This document shows, in pieces, positions 25,692-36,900 of a DNA stretch of 64,000 bases. Numbering within the stretch: position 1 is the stretch's first letter; each line of letters begins with the position of its first letter. The notes under the pieces were generated by a model, which was not told the origin of the DNA, ran no database searches, and was given only the letters and a program-made list of their open reading frames with translations. Source of the DNA: Amphimedon queenslandica (Eukaryota; Porifera; Demospongiae; Haplosclerida; Niphatidae); assembly GCF_000090795.2 (NCBI RefSeq), contig NW_003546661.1:1-64000 (forward strand), in the 5' to 3' direction. A program made the translations under genes and the position numbers.

Positions 25692-26104
25692 GTCTTGAAA
25701 GGTATCAATCCATAACTCAGCGATTTTATAGTGACGCCAGTGCTATCATGATTGTGTATGATATAACTGATGCAGAATCATACAATGAAGCTACAAAGAA
25801 CTGGTTTATGGAAGCTACCACTTATTCGAATCCCAACATTGATGTCCCTATTATGTTAGTCGGTAATAAAATAGATTTGGATGAAGATCGGGTTATACCA
25901 CTTAGAAATGCTAAAGATTTCTGTAATAAGCATAATTTACTGACCCCGATAGAATGCAGCGCAAAAGTTGATAGAGGAAAAGTTGTCAGTAAAGCATTCG
26001 AAGAGCTAGGCAGACAAATATTAATTAGAAATCTCAAGCCCAAAGGCCACGCAGTTCATGTCACTCGCACTACAAGTAGTTGTGGCAATTGCCAACTTCT
26101 TTAA
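25692..26104 (+). CDS. Alternative terminal exon 2b of the GTPase gene (Gln to Leu, CaaX tail)
   Basis: A splice acceptor (TTTTATAG) is followed by a complete second half of a small GTPase: GLERYQSI (switch II), IVYDITD, VGNKIDL (NKxD), ECSAK and the tail CQLL. It starts in the same phase as exon 2a, and no P-loop exon lies between 25510 and 25691. It can therefore only be completed by the exon at 19661-19871, giving about 207 aa, unless it is an orphan duplicate. Two differences from exon 2a matter. The catalytic Gln is Leu (equivalent to Ras Q61L, predicted GTPase-deficient). The C-terminus is a CaaX box ending in Leu (geranylgeranyl type). AATAAA follows at 26129-26134. Confidence 0.75.
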
Positions 26105-26182
26105 ATTAATAATAATTCTTTGAACTGTAATAAACACATTCATATCTTACTTTTATTGTTTTTGATATTAATTCAATTTTAC

Positions 26183-26894
26183 TCATTGGCATATTTTACA
26201 GTTTGATGGTACATAAGTGTCATAATGGTTTGATATTCCTAAGGTGTTTCTGCTGACCAATTCCTCGGCTATTCGATTGAATGCCTTGTCAACATTTTTG
26301 CCTGACACAGCACTGCATTCATAGGGCCCTAGCATTCTGTCATATTCTTTTTTAAGATCAAGTACATCTTGCTTCTTAACTAACTTTTGTTCGTCGTCAC
26401 CTATAGATTTGGCTAGGTCAGCCTTTGTTCCGATTAGCATGATAGGCAGATGATGATCAGCGTCATCACCAAATTGTACTGCTATTTCTTTTATCCAATA
26501 CTGCTTTATTTCAACAAATGATTTGCGGTCAGTCATGTCATACACTATAATAATAGCATGTGCTCCAGCATAATATGACGGAGAAATGGTTCGAAAGCGT
26601 TCCTGCCCTATAGTAGTTTTATTAAATAATGGGTTAATAATATAAACTTTATGATTATAGATTTTGAATTTTACCTGCTGTATCCCAAATTTCTAGTTCA
26701 ATGTCATTTTCTTTTACTGTAATCCTTTTTTGCACCACATCTATAATACCACTTCCAAAGTCTTTATGTAGGAAACGCCACAGTAAGGCTGTTTTTCCTG
26801 CTCCAAAATTACCTACTATAACCACTTTGTAGGTCTCTGGAAAGAAATGTTTTGGTGGCACCTGGAAACTATACCGATCAACGCTGAGTTGCAT
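26183..26894 (-). CDS. Rab/Ras-like small GTPase C
   Basis: Exons 26894-26675 and 26607-26183; about 214 aa. The P-loop is GNFGAGKTA. The intron splits the Gly codon of WDTAG in phase 1, as in the plus-strand gene, and exon 2 supplies GQERFRTI with the normal catalytic Gln. The base-binding motif is IGTKADL (TKxD instead of NKxD) and the last motif is ECSAV instead of ECSAK. The C-terminus NCKICQ has cysteines but is not a standard CaaX, CC or CXC end. Switch I lacks the TIG triplet. It faces the plus-strand gene tail to tail, 78 bp from the exon 2b stop. Confidence 0.88.
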
Positions 26895-27214
26895 GATGAG
26901 GAGAGTAGTTGATACGAATGATTTTTACTCAAGCCTTTTATAGGACCAGTCTTATCAAACAGAATGACTCAGCTATAGCGATAAAAATGATACCCATACC
27001 ACTTTCCCTTACAACAAGTACAGACCCATAGTTTTCACTTTCATGTTTACTGTGCATTTGCATCTGTGTATATGATTGGACCACTTGTTGTTGACAATAG
27101 ATAAAATGATAAACTGAAGTGTAATAATACCAACACAGCTTAAGCTTTGGGTAATGATAACACCAAAAATAAAAAAATAATGTTTATTGAGTTAAAGTTT
27201 AAGTTAAAAGTTGC

Positions 27215-27933
27215 TTAACACTTGCAGTCATAATTTTGAGTGCTATTGACATGAGTTTTTGATAAATGTTTATTTCTAACTGCTGGTTCCAAATCTCGAC
27301 GTACTATCTCCTCTCCAAGGACTTGAAACAATTTTTCAACATTCTTACCAGTTTTAGAGCTGCATTCTATTGGCCCAAGAATATGCGAATGACGTTGCTT
27401 CATATCTTCAATGACATCTTTTCGCCTGACACGAATTTGTAGTTCATCATACTTGTCAATGAGGTCACTTTTACTTCCAACCAGTAATATTGGAATACGC
27501 TGGTCTGCATCCTCACCAAACTGAGCACACACCATTCCAATCCATGATTCTTTTACTTCTATGTACGTAGCAGGATCTGTTATATCATATAGGATAATAA
27601 CTGCATTGGCGTCTCTCAAGTATTGTGGGGATAAAGTGCAATATGTTTCTAGTCCTATAAGAGATTTATGTAAAAAAAACAAATATTAGTGAATTTTTAT
27701 TTACTGGCTGTATCCCATAGCTCCAATTCCAAATCCTTCCCATTGACATTGACTTTCTTTGTTTCCTTGTCAATAATTGTTCCCCTGAGGTCTTCCTTAA
27801 ACTCATTGTAAAGATAGCGCCATAGCAAGCTTGTTTTTCCAACACCACAGCGACCAATGATCATGATTTTGTACATATGTGGAAATATGGACAGAGGAGC
27901 GTCACTTACTCCAATCACATTCATGCCAGACAT
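27215..27933 (-). CDS. Rab/Ras-like small GTPase D with altered DxxG/Q motif
   Basis: Exons 27933-27705 and 27654-27215; about 222 aa. The P-loop is GRCGVGKTS. The intron is in phase 1 at the DxxG motif as in its neighbours, but here splicing gives WDTAR-LETY. Both the DxxG Gly and the catalytic Gln are replaced, by Arg and Leu. The base motif is VGSKSDL and the last motif ECSSK. The protein ends in CKC, a CXC double-geranylgeranylation end as in Rabs. It is head to tail with gene C and divergent from AARSD1 (450 bp between start codons). It probably binds nucleotide unusually and hydrolyses GTP poorly (inference). Confidence 0.87.
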
Positions 27934-28383
27934 GTAGCCTCTCAGCTTCCTAACAGTCCGTTGCCTTTTGCTTTGACTTGTGTCTCTTTCGTCAAACGAT
28001 CGAAACTGAAAGCTCTTCCGCCGAGATAAACAAAGAAATCCCAGTGAGCCCAGCCCTCTTGTGGTATAGATCGATAAAAAAAACAGGACAAATAGCTAAA
28101 GTGCATTCAAGCATTCCAAGGCTCCCATAGTAGATCTAGATTATTAGAATGGACTGCACCAAACCATAGTGTCTTTCATGGGAAAAGTGGACTCGTAATG
28201 ACTGGAAGATCTGCAGCCAGACACAAAGCAACATTATTGACAAAGACAACTTTAGAATTGAACATGATGAAATCTTGCAGTAGACTACTCAAACCCTAAT
28301 ATTAGCTGTGGCCTGCAGCCATTATAGCTGCAATTCCAGCCCCACCCAAAATTCATATTCTGACACGCCTACTTGTTGCTATC
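27934..28383. promoter_or_regulatory. Divergent promoter region of GTPase D and AARSD1
   Basis: 450 bp between two start codons on opposite strands. I see no coding exon or repeat; it presumably holds both 5' UTRs and promoters. No clear TATA box or E-box stands out. Confidence 0.4.
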
Positions 28384-31300
28384 ATGTCTCTACAATGTCA
28401 GAAGTGCTCTTACCTTCGTGAGTTTGAAGCAATTGTGTTATCCTGTAAACCAACCGTACTGAACCAATTGAATTGTTATGAAGTTTTACTGAACGATACT
28501 ATACTGTTTCCAGCTGGAGGAGGACAGGTTTGTAGTATATTAGATGTACATATATTGTTAATGCCATTTTAAACTTGTAGCCTAGTGATCATGGACAGGT
28601 TTGATGTAGTCTACATACTACTGTGAGTAATGTTGTTGTATAGATAGCTGGATTTGATGTGATAAATGTTGAAAGAAGAGGAGATTGTTCTGCCGTACAT
28701 TATATTATGGAGCCTGTAATGGCTGGACAACATGTTACCCTTTGTGTTGATTGGGCTAGAAGATTTGATCACATGCAACAGCACTCTGGTAAATAATCTT
28801 TTTCCTCACTATTGTATGGTGAATGAATTAGAGGGTGATATAGTACATGTTGAGGGTTTACGTTTATTTAGTCTTGCATGGTCAGACTCCTCCCTTTTTG
28901 ATGAATGAACATTTGTTAAAAGGGAGAATGCTTGGTCTTGCCATACAAGACTGCATAAAAGTAAGACAAATACCTGCAAAGCCAATTTTTGTCTCAGGAT
29001 TTTGTTTTAAAAAATGTTATTCGGGTTAATTTGATTAAATTTATGCACAATGTCCACAAAAGTTGAATAAACCTTCTAATTTATACAAGATTATGTGTAG
29101 CTTTATTTTTGCATTTTACAATCTTTCTTTTTGACAAATTCATGTACATAACATGCTATGTAAATACAGAACATGAAAGCAGAGAGGTATATAGTACATA
29201 CATCTGTACATATATGTAGGAAACATACAGTAGATAAACATTAATTTTGGTACATGATGCAATGTTGACTTTTAATCCATGTCTTTTTGTCTGCAAATAA
29301 ATCATTTCTTTTATATTATTTTTTCTGCTTTTTTTGATTACTTGTAGGTCAGCACCTTATTACAGCCATTGCTGATCAAATGTATCACTATAAAACAACG
29401 TCTTGGTAAATTTAATGGTTGATTTCACTTTTACTGTACAATTGAATAACAGGAATTTAGCAACTGGCATTGACGGGAAGTGTTTTATTGAATTATCAAG
29501 CCCCAGCATTACTGATGAAGAATTACAGTCAATTGAAGACAAGTGTAATGAATGCATACGGAACAGAATAGCAATGAGAGCAAGATGGCTGGACCCTGAC
29601 TCTGATGAACTGAAAACTGTAAGGTTTTATTTTGAATTATAATTTGATTATATTCATTGTTTAGATCAGAACAAGAGGATTACCTGATGATGTTGCTGGT
29701 CCAGTACGGGTTATTGATATTGAAGGTACTTATTATAAGGCTTTTCTAAGTATATTTTTTTGTTTTACGTATGCTGTAGTAAAATTAGTCATAAATCATA
29801 ATTAGAAATATGTTGTTTATACAGTCCCTTCCTTACCTACATGTATAATGACAAATACGTAATGATTAATTTTAATGGTTAGACTGCTGCAGATGGATGA
29901 TTTGCCCATTGTCAATATTTTTAATCAAAATGACCCTTAATTATACTACGTGGAATTATGAGCTTCATGGGTAGAGACAAAGTCAAATTTTTAATATTTG
30001 ATTCAGTATGTTTTTGTGATACATTTACACACAGGTACATGTACATGTACATGTACATAAGAAAAGCTATAATTCATAATTCTAGTTAAATGACATGCAA
30101 AAGAAAAAATTCTTTTACTACCGTATAGTGTTTTTTCCAAAAATAATAATTTTCGCGAATGACCCGTATCTAGAAGTTTGTGGAATTAATTTTTGCAAAT
30201 TTACATATCCTGCCATCTTGTACCATATTAAATTGGTTTTCATGGAATTTAATTTCACGAATGTTGAAAAATTTGCCAAATTCGTTAAATTTGTTATCCT
30301 CGAAAGACACCGCTATACGGTATGAGGTACATGCACATGTACTTTTGAATATTTTTTAGATATTGCCTTTTAATAATTTTTGTCAGACGTGCTTCTGTGA
30401 AATATAACATTTTTGTTATTATTACAAATTCATGATTTTAGGTATTGATTCCAATATGTGTTGTGGTACCCATGTCAATAATTTAAGTGATATACAAGCA
30501 ATTAAATTATTGTATGCTGAACAAAAGAAGGGGAATACTATAGTGTATTATATTGCTGGTAACAGAGTATTTCATTATCTTGGGAAAACTGTTCTACATG
30601 AAAAGAAATTGACCAAGTTGTTGTGGTATGTACATGTACATGTGCATGCATGATTTCTGGTACTTTATTGTTACTTAATACTTATGCACTGTAGTACTGG
30701 AACAACTGAACATTGTGATTCTGTTGAAAGGATATTGAAGATACAAAAACAACAAAATAAAGTTTGTTTCTCTATTATCATTTGTCATTATTGGCTTATT
30801 GATCACTAGATAATACGAACACAATTAAGGGAATTGGCTAAACTGTTGTCTTTTCAGCATTTACACAATGAGCCAGTTGATCCATTAGCTATCATACATA
30901 GAGATGATGGTGATAATGAATTTATGAATATAATTGCTTCTGAATTGACGAAAAAAGTATTATTATTATTAATTTAATGTTATTAGGTATTATTTTAGGA
31001 TATACTAGTGTTTGTTACTGTGGGTGACAATAAAACTAATGGACAGTTCTTATTAGCCAGTAATAATGAGACACTGATTAATGACTTAGGACCAAAGTAA
31101 TGTATTGTTTATAGAGTTACAGTCAAACCTCTCTAAAACGAACCCCCAATTAGTGGACACCTCTCTATAACATACAGTTGCTCTTGTCCCGGCCATAAGG
31201 CCATTGGGTAGTGTATAAAAGAACCTCTGTATAGCGGAACCTCTCTATTCTGTATAACAGACGAGATTTACTGTCCCTACACATCTACACATGTACAAAT

Positions 31301-33006
31301 TAACCTCCAATGGACAGACATGGCCCACACAACAGACTTTCTAATTAATACGCATCAAAAAATGGCGGATTTTCTGGTCTGATTAGCATGGAATAACCTC
31401 CGATTTAAGGACAACTCCGTATAAAGGACAGTGATGGCTGGGCCATATGTGTCCGTCTTAGAGAGGTTTGACTGTATATTTTAATTATTGTAACGATAAC
31501 TCTACAAAAGTTTAAATGCATGAAAGTCCTAAAGTTTATTCACTTTCACCTGACCCCTGGCTTTTTTCAATTAATAAATAACTATGTCACATTCGCATTC
31601 TTTACGTATTTATGGTTTTGGAATTGTTTTGTTGCTGGGAGGCCATGGCAGATCAGTAGCAGCTGAATTTATTCTGGCTGTTGTAGCTGCAAATTGTGGT
31701 CAAAGGTAATGTCATTGAGTTTATACAGGGACATCCAAAGAAAGGCTAAGGCCTTATCATTTTGACCTGATCTTTTTTCTAAAGGATGGGAAGGACCTAA
31801 CGATTCTAATGGTGCAAAAAAATCTAAATTCCATGTTTATCAAAAGTTATAACAAAAATCAATAGGTCAGGTGAAACTGAACAGACTTAGTTCCATCCAC
31901 AAAAATTTCAGCTAAAATGTTATTCTTACTAATCTTCAATTTGAATGCAAATAGTGTTATATGCTATTTTCATTATTCTACATGTATATAGTGGGAAAAT
32001 TTGCCAGAGCTTAAAGGATAACTGCAATGTATTTTTGGGTATTTACATGTATTTTATGGTCTTATGTGATTACCTGACCATAATAATAATGTTTTCCAAC
32101 TCCAACTGTCCTAAAAAATTATTCATTGAGATACAGTACATGTATGAGCCTTCGAAGTCATGAAAAATTTTGACATATTGCTTCCTTTCAATTTACTTCC
32201 TGTCGGTGGGTGTGGCTAAACATGACAATAGTAGGAATGGTTGCAGAAATTTAAAGTTTGGGATCATTAGCTTTCTTATTTTAAGTATGCAGCTGCAAGA
32301 AAAAGTCAAAATTCCACTAGTATGTAAATGTTCTTATTTCTCATTCTGTATCATTTTCTTGCAGTTGCATGCTTAGAATAATGAAAACTAATGATTTTAA
32401 TGTTTAAATTTGTGTTATTACATTACAAGGCATGAGAATCAAGGATCATTTCCCCGTATAAAGGAATGGAGTTATCTGCAATTATTTCTACTTCTACGTT
32501 TAATGACATCATGTTTAGCCATACCGACAGGAAGTAAATTGGAAGGAAACAAAAAAAGCAATTTTTGAAAGCTCATAACTCAGTGAACAATTTTTTCAGG
32601 ACAATGGGAGTTGGAACACATTATTATTATGGTCAGGTGATCTCATTAAGACCATAAAATAAATACCCAAAAAAATATATTGCAGTTACCCTTTAATATT
32701 GGTGATTTTATGATTGCAATGTATTGATAAGTCACTTGTCATTGAGCATGCTGAGCCTCAGAATGAAGCAGAATGTTGGATTTTATTTTTGTCATTTAAT
32801 CTCCCTGTCACCAATAAAAAACTTGGCCAATTTTTTCTGCTATAATTTGTTATTATTTATTTTTATTTTTATTGCACAACAGAGTAACAGACCTGCTTGA
32901 TGGTAAAGGAGGAGGAAGGAAGGGAAGATATCAAGGTAAAGTAAACAACATGTCTAGACGATCTGATGTAGCAACCTTATTAAGGGAGGCAATACAACAA
33001 AAATAA
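28384..33006 (+). CDS. AARSD1: Alanyl-tRNA editing protein Aarsd1 (AlaX-type trans-editing)
   Basis: Free-standing editing domain that hydrolyses Ser-tRNA(Ala) and related misacylated tRNA in the cytosol. Exons: 28384-28527, 28581-28598 (18 nt), 28644-28788, 29348-29405, 29453-29618, 29665-29725, 30442-30625, 30695-30761, 30810-30956, 30999-31096, 32883-33006; about 403 aa against 412 in human. Family landmarks in order: LFPAGGGQP, the zinc motif HSGQH (His101, His105), KTTSW, GLPDD.AGP.RV, the second zinc motif CCGTH (Cys204, His208), SDIQ, NEFMNIIA, and the C-terminal GKGGGRKGRYQGK..MSRR. All junctions keep frame. Introns hold a CCGTATAG MITE, a pogo-like MITE and a palindromic element. Confidence 0.95.
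30035..30058. repeat. Tandem ACATGT repeat, example of a dispersed palindromic motif
   Basis: A perfect (GTACAT)n run. Equally long runs occur at 13301-13320 and 16267-16289, and shorter TACATGTA or GTACATGTAC units recur in nearly every intron and intergenic stretch of the gene-bearing parts. The motif is its own reverse complement. It is almost absent from coding exons and sparse in the transposon block at 38-49 kb. Confidence 0.8.
30121..30320. mobile_element. MITE, CCGTATAG family copy 3 (200 bp)
   Basis: The ends CCGTATAGTG and CGCTATACGG are inverted, with TA outside both (30119-30120 and 30321-30322). The interior has TTTTCGCGAATGA and AATTTCACGAATG arms like the other long copies. 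It lies in the sixth intron of AARSD1. Confidence 0.75.
31120..31474. mobile_element. MITE with CAGTCAAACCTCTCTAA ends (pogo/Tigger-like)
   Basis: The 17-bp ends CAGTCAAACCTCTCTAA and TTAGAGAGGTTTGACTG are perfect inverted repeats with TA on both outer sides (31118-31119 and 31475-31476). The end sequence closely resembles those of pogo/Tigger elements. It is 355 bp, without coding capacity, and lies in the last AARSD1 intron. Confidence 0.8.
32011..32696. mobile_element. Long-armed palindromic element (foldback MITE)
   Basis: The two arms, each about 200 bp, are inverted copies of each other. Shared blocks include TTAAAGGRTAACTGCAAT at the tips, GGGTATTTA, TTTTATGGTCTTA, ACCTGACCATAATAATAATG, and TTACTTCCTGTCGGT near the centre. 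Both tips end in TTAA. Single-stranded DNA or RNA from here would fold into one long hairpin. Confidence 0.75.
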
Positions 33007-33949
33007 ATTATTGTGATGCCTTTTCTTTGATTATAATTTTGATGCCTTTACTTCATTGGATTAACTATATATGCTTCACATAAAATGAACTATAAAATTA
33101 CTTATATTATTGTAATTACTTGTATTATTGTTTAAATTTTTTTACTTGTATTATTGTTTAAATTTTTTCATGAAAACTTTTTGTTACAGTGTAGTCATAA
33201 ACATTTAACTTTAACAGTACAACATACCGTAAATCAGGAAATTTATGCAGTAAAAACTTTTAGAGATGTACCGATATGGGTTTTAACCGATATTCCGATA
33301 TTGACATAGTCAATACTGTCCGATACCGATACCGATCCAATATTTTCCTTCCTACCTTTTAGGCACAGATTTATGCATGTAAAATGTGATTTATACACTT
33401 CCCAATTTAGTATCTTGACTAATTTTTAAGTAGTCGCAGTTATAGAATCATTTTGACATTTATTGTATCACATAATTGTCTTATAATTGATTAATTAACC
33501 CTTTATTCTCATGCATATGGCCATGTGTTCCTATATCTACAAGATGTATGCAAAGAAACTGATAACCGATACTATAAAAAGCAGGCCGATAAGCCGATAT
33601 CCCGATCCGATTATCGGGACATCTCTAAAAACTTTTGGTGTTTTGAAATTGTAATGTGATTCAGCAGCATGTAATTATAGTGATTGTCACAGTAAAAATT
33701 TTCAGATGGATGGTAATTGAAAAGAACTTTAATCATTGTGCTGTAATCAACTTGGGTATAATGCTGAAACCATTTTTATTAATGAAACATTTTAAATAAA
33801 CAGTCAAAGTTAAATTTAAATGGGTATGTTCAATTGTTTTACCAAAGAATAATAAGTATCTGTTATACCTACATGTAGAATAAGTAACAGATGTACCCAA
33901 GTTAATGCCTAAAAGATTATCTAGTTAATTGTTTCAACTAATTTAAAGA
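33007..33949. other. Convergent intergenic region AARSD1 / NACHT gene
   Basis: It carries the 3' UTRs of both genes and one hAT-type MITE (33261-33627). I see no other feature. Confidence 0.5.
33261..33627. mobile_element. hAT-type MITE with perfect 8-bp target duplication
   Basis: The ends TAGAGATGTACCGATA and TATCGGGACATCTCTA are inverted. The direct repeat AAAACTTT sits exactly outside both ends (33253-33260 and 33628-33635). The interior is rich in CCGATA units (CCGATAT, CCGATAC) in both orientations. 367 bp, no coding capacity. Confidence 0.85.
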
Positions 33950-36900
33950 CTACATAAAATATAAATTCTTTTTAGCCATATTCACTACTGGTATCGATCC
34001 CAACTTTTGTTCTCTCCTCTGTTTGTAAAAATTACCTTTGCACTCTTCAAGATGATTCTGAAGGAGCATTTTGCCTCTAGATGTTGGAGGATAGAATCCA
34101 ACAATCTCTATGTATTCAAGTGAAGAATGAAGAAAGACAGCTTCACAAAATTGTTTTGCCGGCTCATCCCAATTTGGTTTAGCTGAATCATTAAGGTATT
34201 CACATTCTATCCTCATTAGTTTTATGGCTTTATGTGACATTAAGATCTTACTAATAGCTGGTAGAGCCTGTTCATAAAACAAAGGACTCATTATTTTTTT
34301 CTTGTTTTCTACACTACAATTAATACATGACTCCTCTGGTAGAAAGTAAAATTGAAGCTCTGTAAGATTTAACTTTTTGGCAATCACTTCAAAAAGTCTT
34401 TCTGTCTGTTTATTGATAGGCAGCTTAATGGGAATGCCTAACTGCTGTAGACTGCAGTTTTCCCTGAGGCCAGCTGTTAGAAAGAAAATAAATGAAGGAG
34501 GAATAGGAATATCAGGAGCATCATTAGTCAAACATGATGGTGTGACAATTTCAAAAAATTGAAGTGTACAGTTCAATTTCAGCATGTCCTGTAAACTATG
34601 CATACTATTACTAAATACTATCTCATCTTCTATTTGTATATTCAAGCCTTTCATTGTAGTATTAGATGTTAGAGTTGTGAAAAGTTTAGTAGCACTCTGT
34701 GCTGTGTCCAGAGGTATAGTAAGCTGCTGCAGATTAGGGTGAGATGTAAACAGCTGTTGTAAGTCTGGACAAGGCAGGGGTTCTGTCAGCTTAAATTTCT
34801 CAGGATAAGGCAACACCAAACAAAGTAGTCCCTTTGCATGTTCAAGAATTGTCAAAAGTTTAGTATTCAGCCTTCCTATTTCTAGAGCGGTCAGTGGTGG
34901 GTTAATATTTACTATATTCAGTGAGGAACAAAGACAATAATTGGGTATATCAAGTGAAATAGCTTGTAGTTTGCCATTTTCTGTGAATAATTTTTCCAAT
35001 GCACTGCCAATTTGTTGTGCAGTAGAAGAATTAGGATGAGGGCAATCCACTTCCAACGTGAATGATCTCAGACTTTTGCTTCTTGTAACTCCTTTGATTA
35101 TTGAAACAATAGTGGTAGCTACATCATAGTAGCCTTTATATGTGATTTTTAGTTCCTGCAAGCTTGACTTTGTTGCTATAGCTAGAATACAATGCTCTGA
35201 ACTAGCTGTCTCTTCAATTGCAGGTTGATACATGGTTAAGTGCAATATCTTCAGTTGAGGAATTGAAAGCATTCGTAACAATGCAAAAGATGGTACATAG
35301 CTACCTTCCCACAGAACTAAGTAGAATGCTTGAACGTTATATGGACTAAACAAGCCTGGTATTAAATCTATTTCCAGACGTGTTAGATAGCGTGTCAAAA
35401 GTCCTACCTCTTTACAAAAAGTTTTTGCTCCTCTTTTTTCGAAACCCTCATAAAACCCAAAAAAAGCATATCCAAAAATATATCCTAAAGTGATACGTTC
35501 CCATGTAATGTCAGCATTATGAAGAAAGTCAAAAAAACATTTCACATCAAATAATGTTGAGCCCACCTCAAACATACACATGCTACGATTTATCGATTCT
35601 GTTACTATTTTGCACAGTTCAATATTTTTAGATTCATACAAGAGGTGCAAAAGAAGAACAGAAATATTGTCAGCATCAACTGACAATATTTCATCACATA
35701 TGAACTTTTCACTTTTGATGTCTTGACTTGGGTTATAAAAAAAAGAAAATTGAGATTTTACTAATGCAAACCTTTTCCATTTTGAAGTTATGTCAAGTTT
35801 TGTGTCAAAAACCTCTTTATAACTATTACCTCGTAACTCTGTTAGGCCTGCCAAAAACCTCAAGCACATTTGGAAATGGCCATCATCAAATTTATTTTTA
35901 AATATATCCTCTGCGTTTTCATTATGAGCAATCCACCAGGCAGCTAGAAACTCTTGAATACTTAAGTGAAGAAATTGATACGTCTCCTTATAAAATTCTA
36001 TGTGCACTGTCATCAATCCCAGATTTTCCTTTACTGCCTCATGTTCCCACTTACATAACTCACTTCCATTAAAAGTCATTTTTTTATTATCCAAGTTAGT
36101 GTAGGCAAATTGGCATAGCTTTTCAAAATGAGTGGAAAATTCTTCTGGTAAAGACAGTAAACTACCTATGTTAAATGGACTGATTTCAGAATTTCGCTTG
36201 ATGTGTCGTTTGATAGTATGTAGAATAAATTCTTCATAGAGTTTTGTCAATGTTTCTGGTATCGATGGTTTGTTATTCTCATGTATGCTAACATGATAGA
36301 CAAAAATGACCATAGAACAGACGAGTGGTACATAGCATAAAGACAAAACATCACTTCGAAATTTAAGCTCATTAATGAGTTTCACTGCTAGCTTTGACCC
36401 CTCTTCGTTATGAGTGCTTTCAAGGAGAACATCATCATGTGGTAAACGATGTACACTATCAATAAGTTCTTTTGCTAGGTCCTGATTACGTTGCAGAGTT
36501 TGTATAATTACTGTGAATATTTCATTTTTTGAAAACCCAATAACCTGAATGTGCCTATTGTTATCAATACTCATCAGGGAGTGTGAAGCATAGCTACGAG
36601 AGGTTACAATTACTGAGCAATCACGCAGTAGCTTTTTACGAATTATTTTAGCAGGAATTGAAGTCTTTCTGAGTTCGTCACTCAGTTCATCCCAACCATC
36701 AAAAATTATTAACAACCCTTTTCCGTCCATTTTCTTAATCCATTGGGTTACTTCCTCAACATCATTATGCTCATACTCAAACAGGTCAGCTAGTGTAGTA
36801 GCTTGAGCTATACTGCTATCTCTTAAAGGACAATGAAGGACTAAGTCATATTGTAGCTGTGAAAGTAATCCCTTAGACCACATATTTAACATTTTACGAC

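Noticed and set aside
25058-26104. Two independent plus-strand GTPase genes
   Set aside because: The second half has no P-loop exon of its own in the 182 bp before it or in the upstream intron, so shared use of exon 1 (or an orphan copy) fits better.
32011-32696. piggyBac-derived element because of TTAA tips
   Set aside because: The tips read TTAA-AGG, not the TTAA-CC(C/T) start of piggyBac, so I left the superfamily open.
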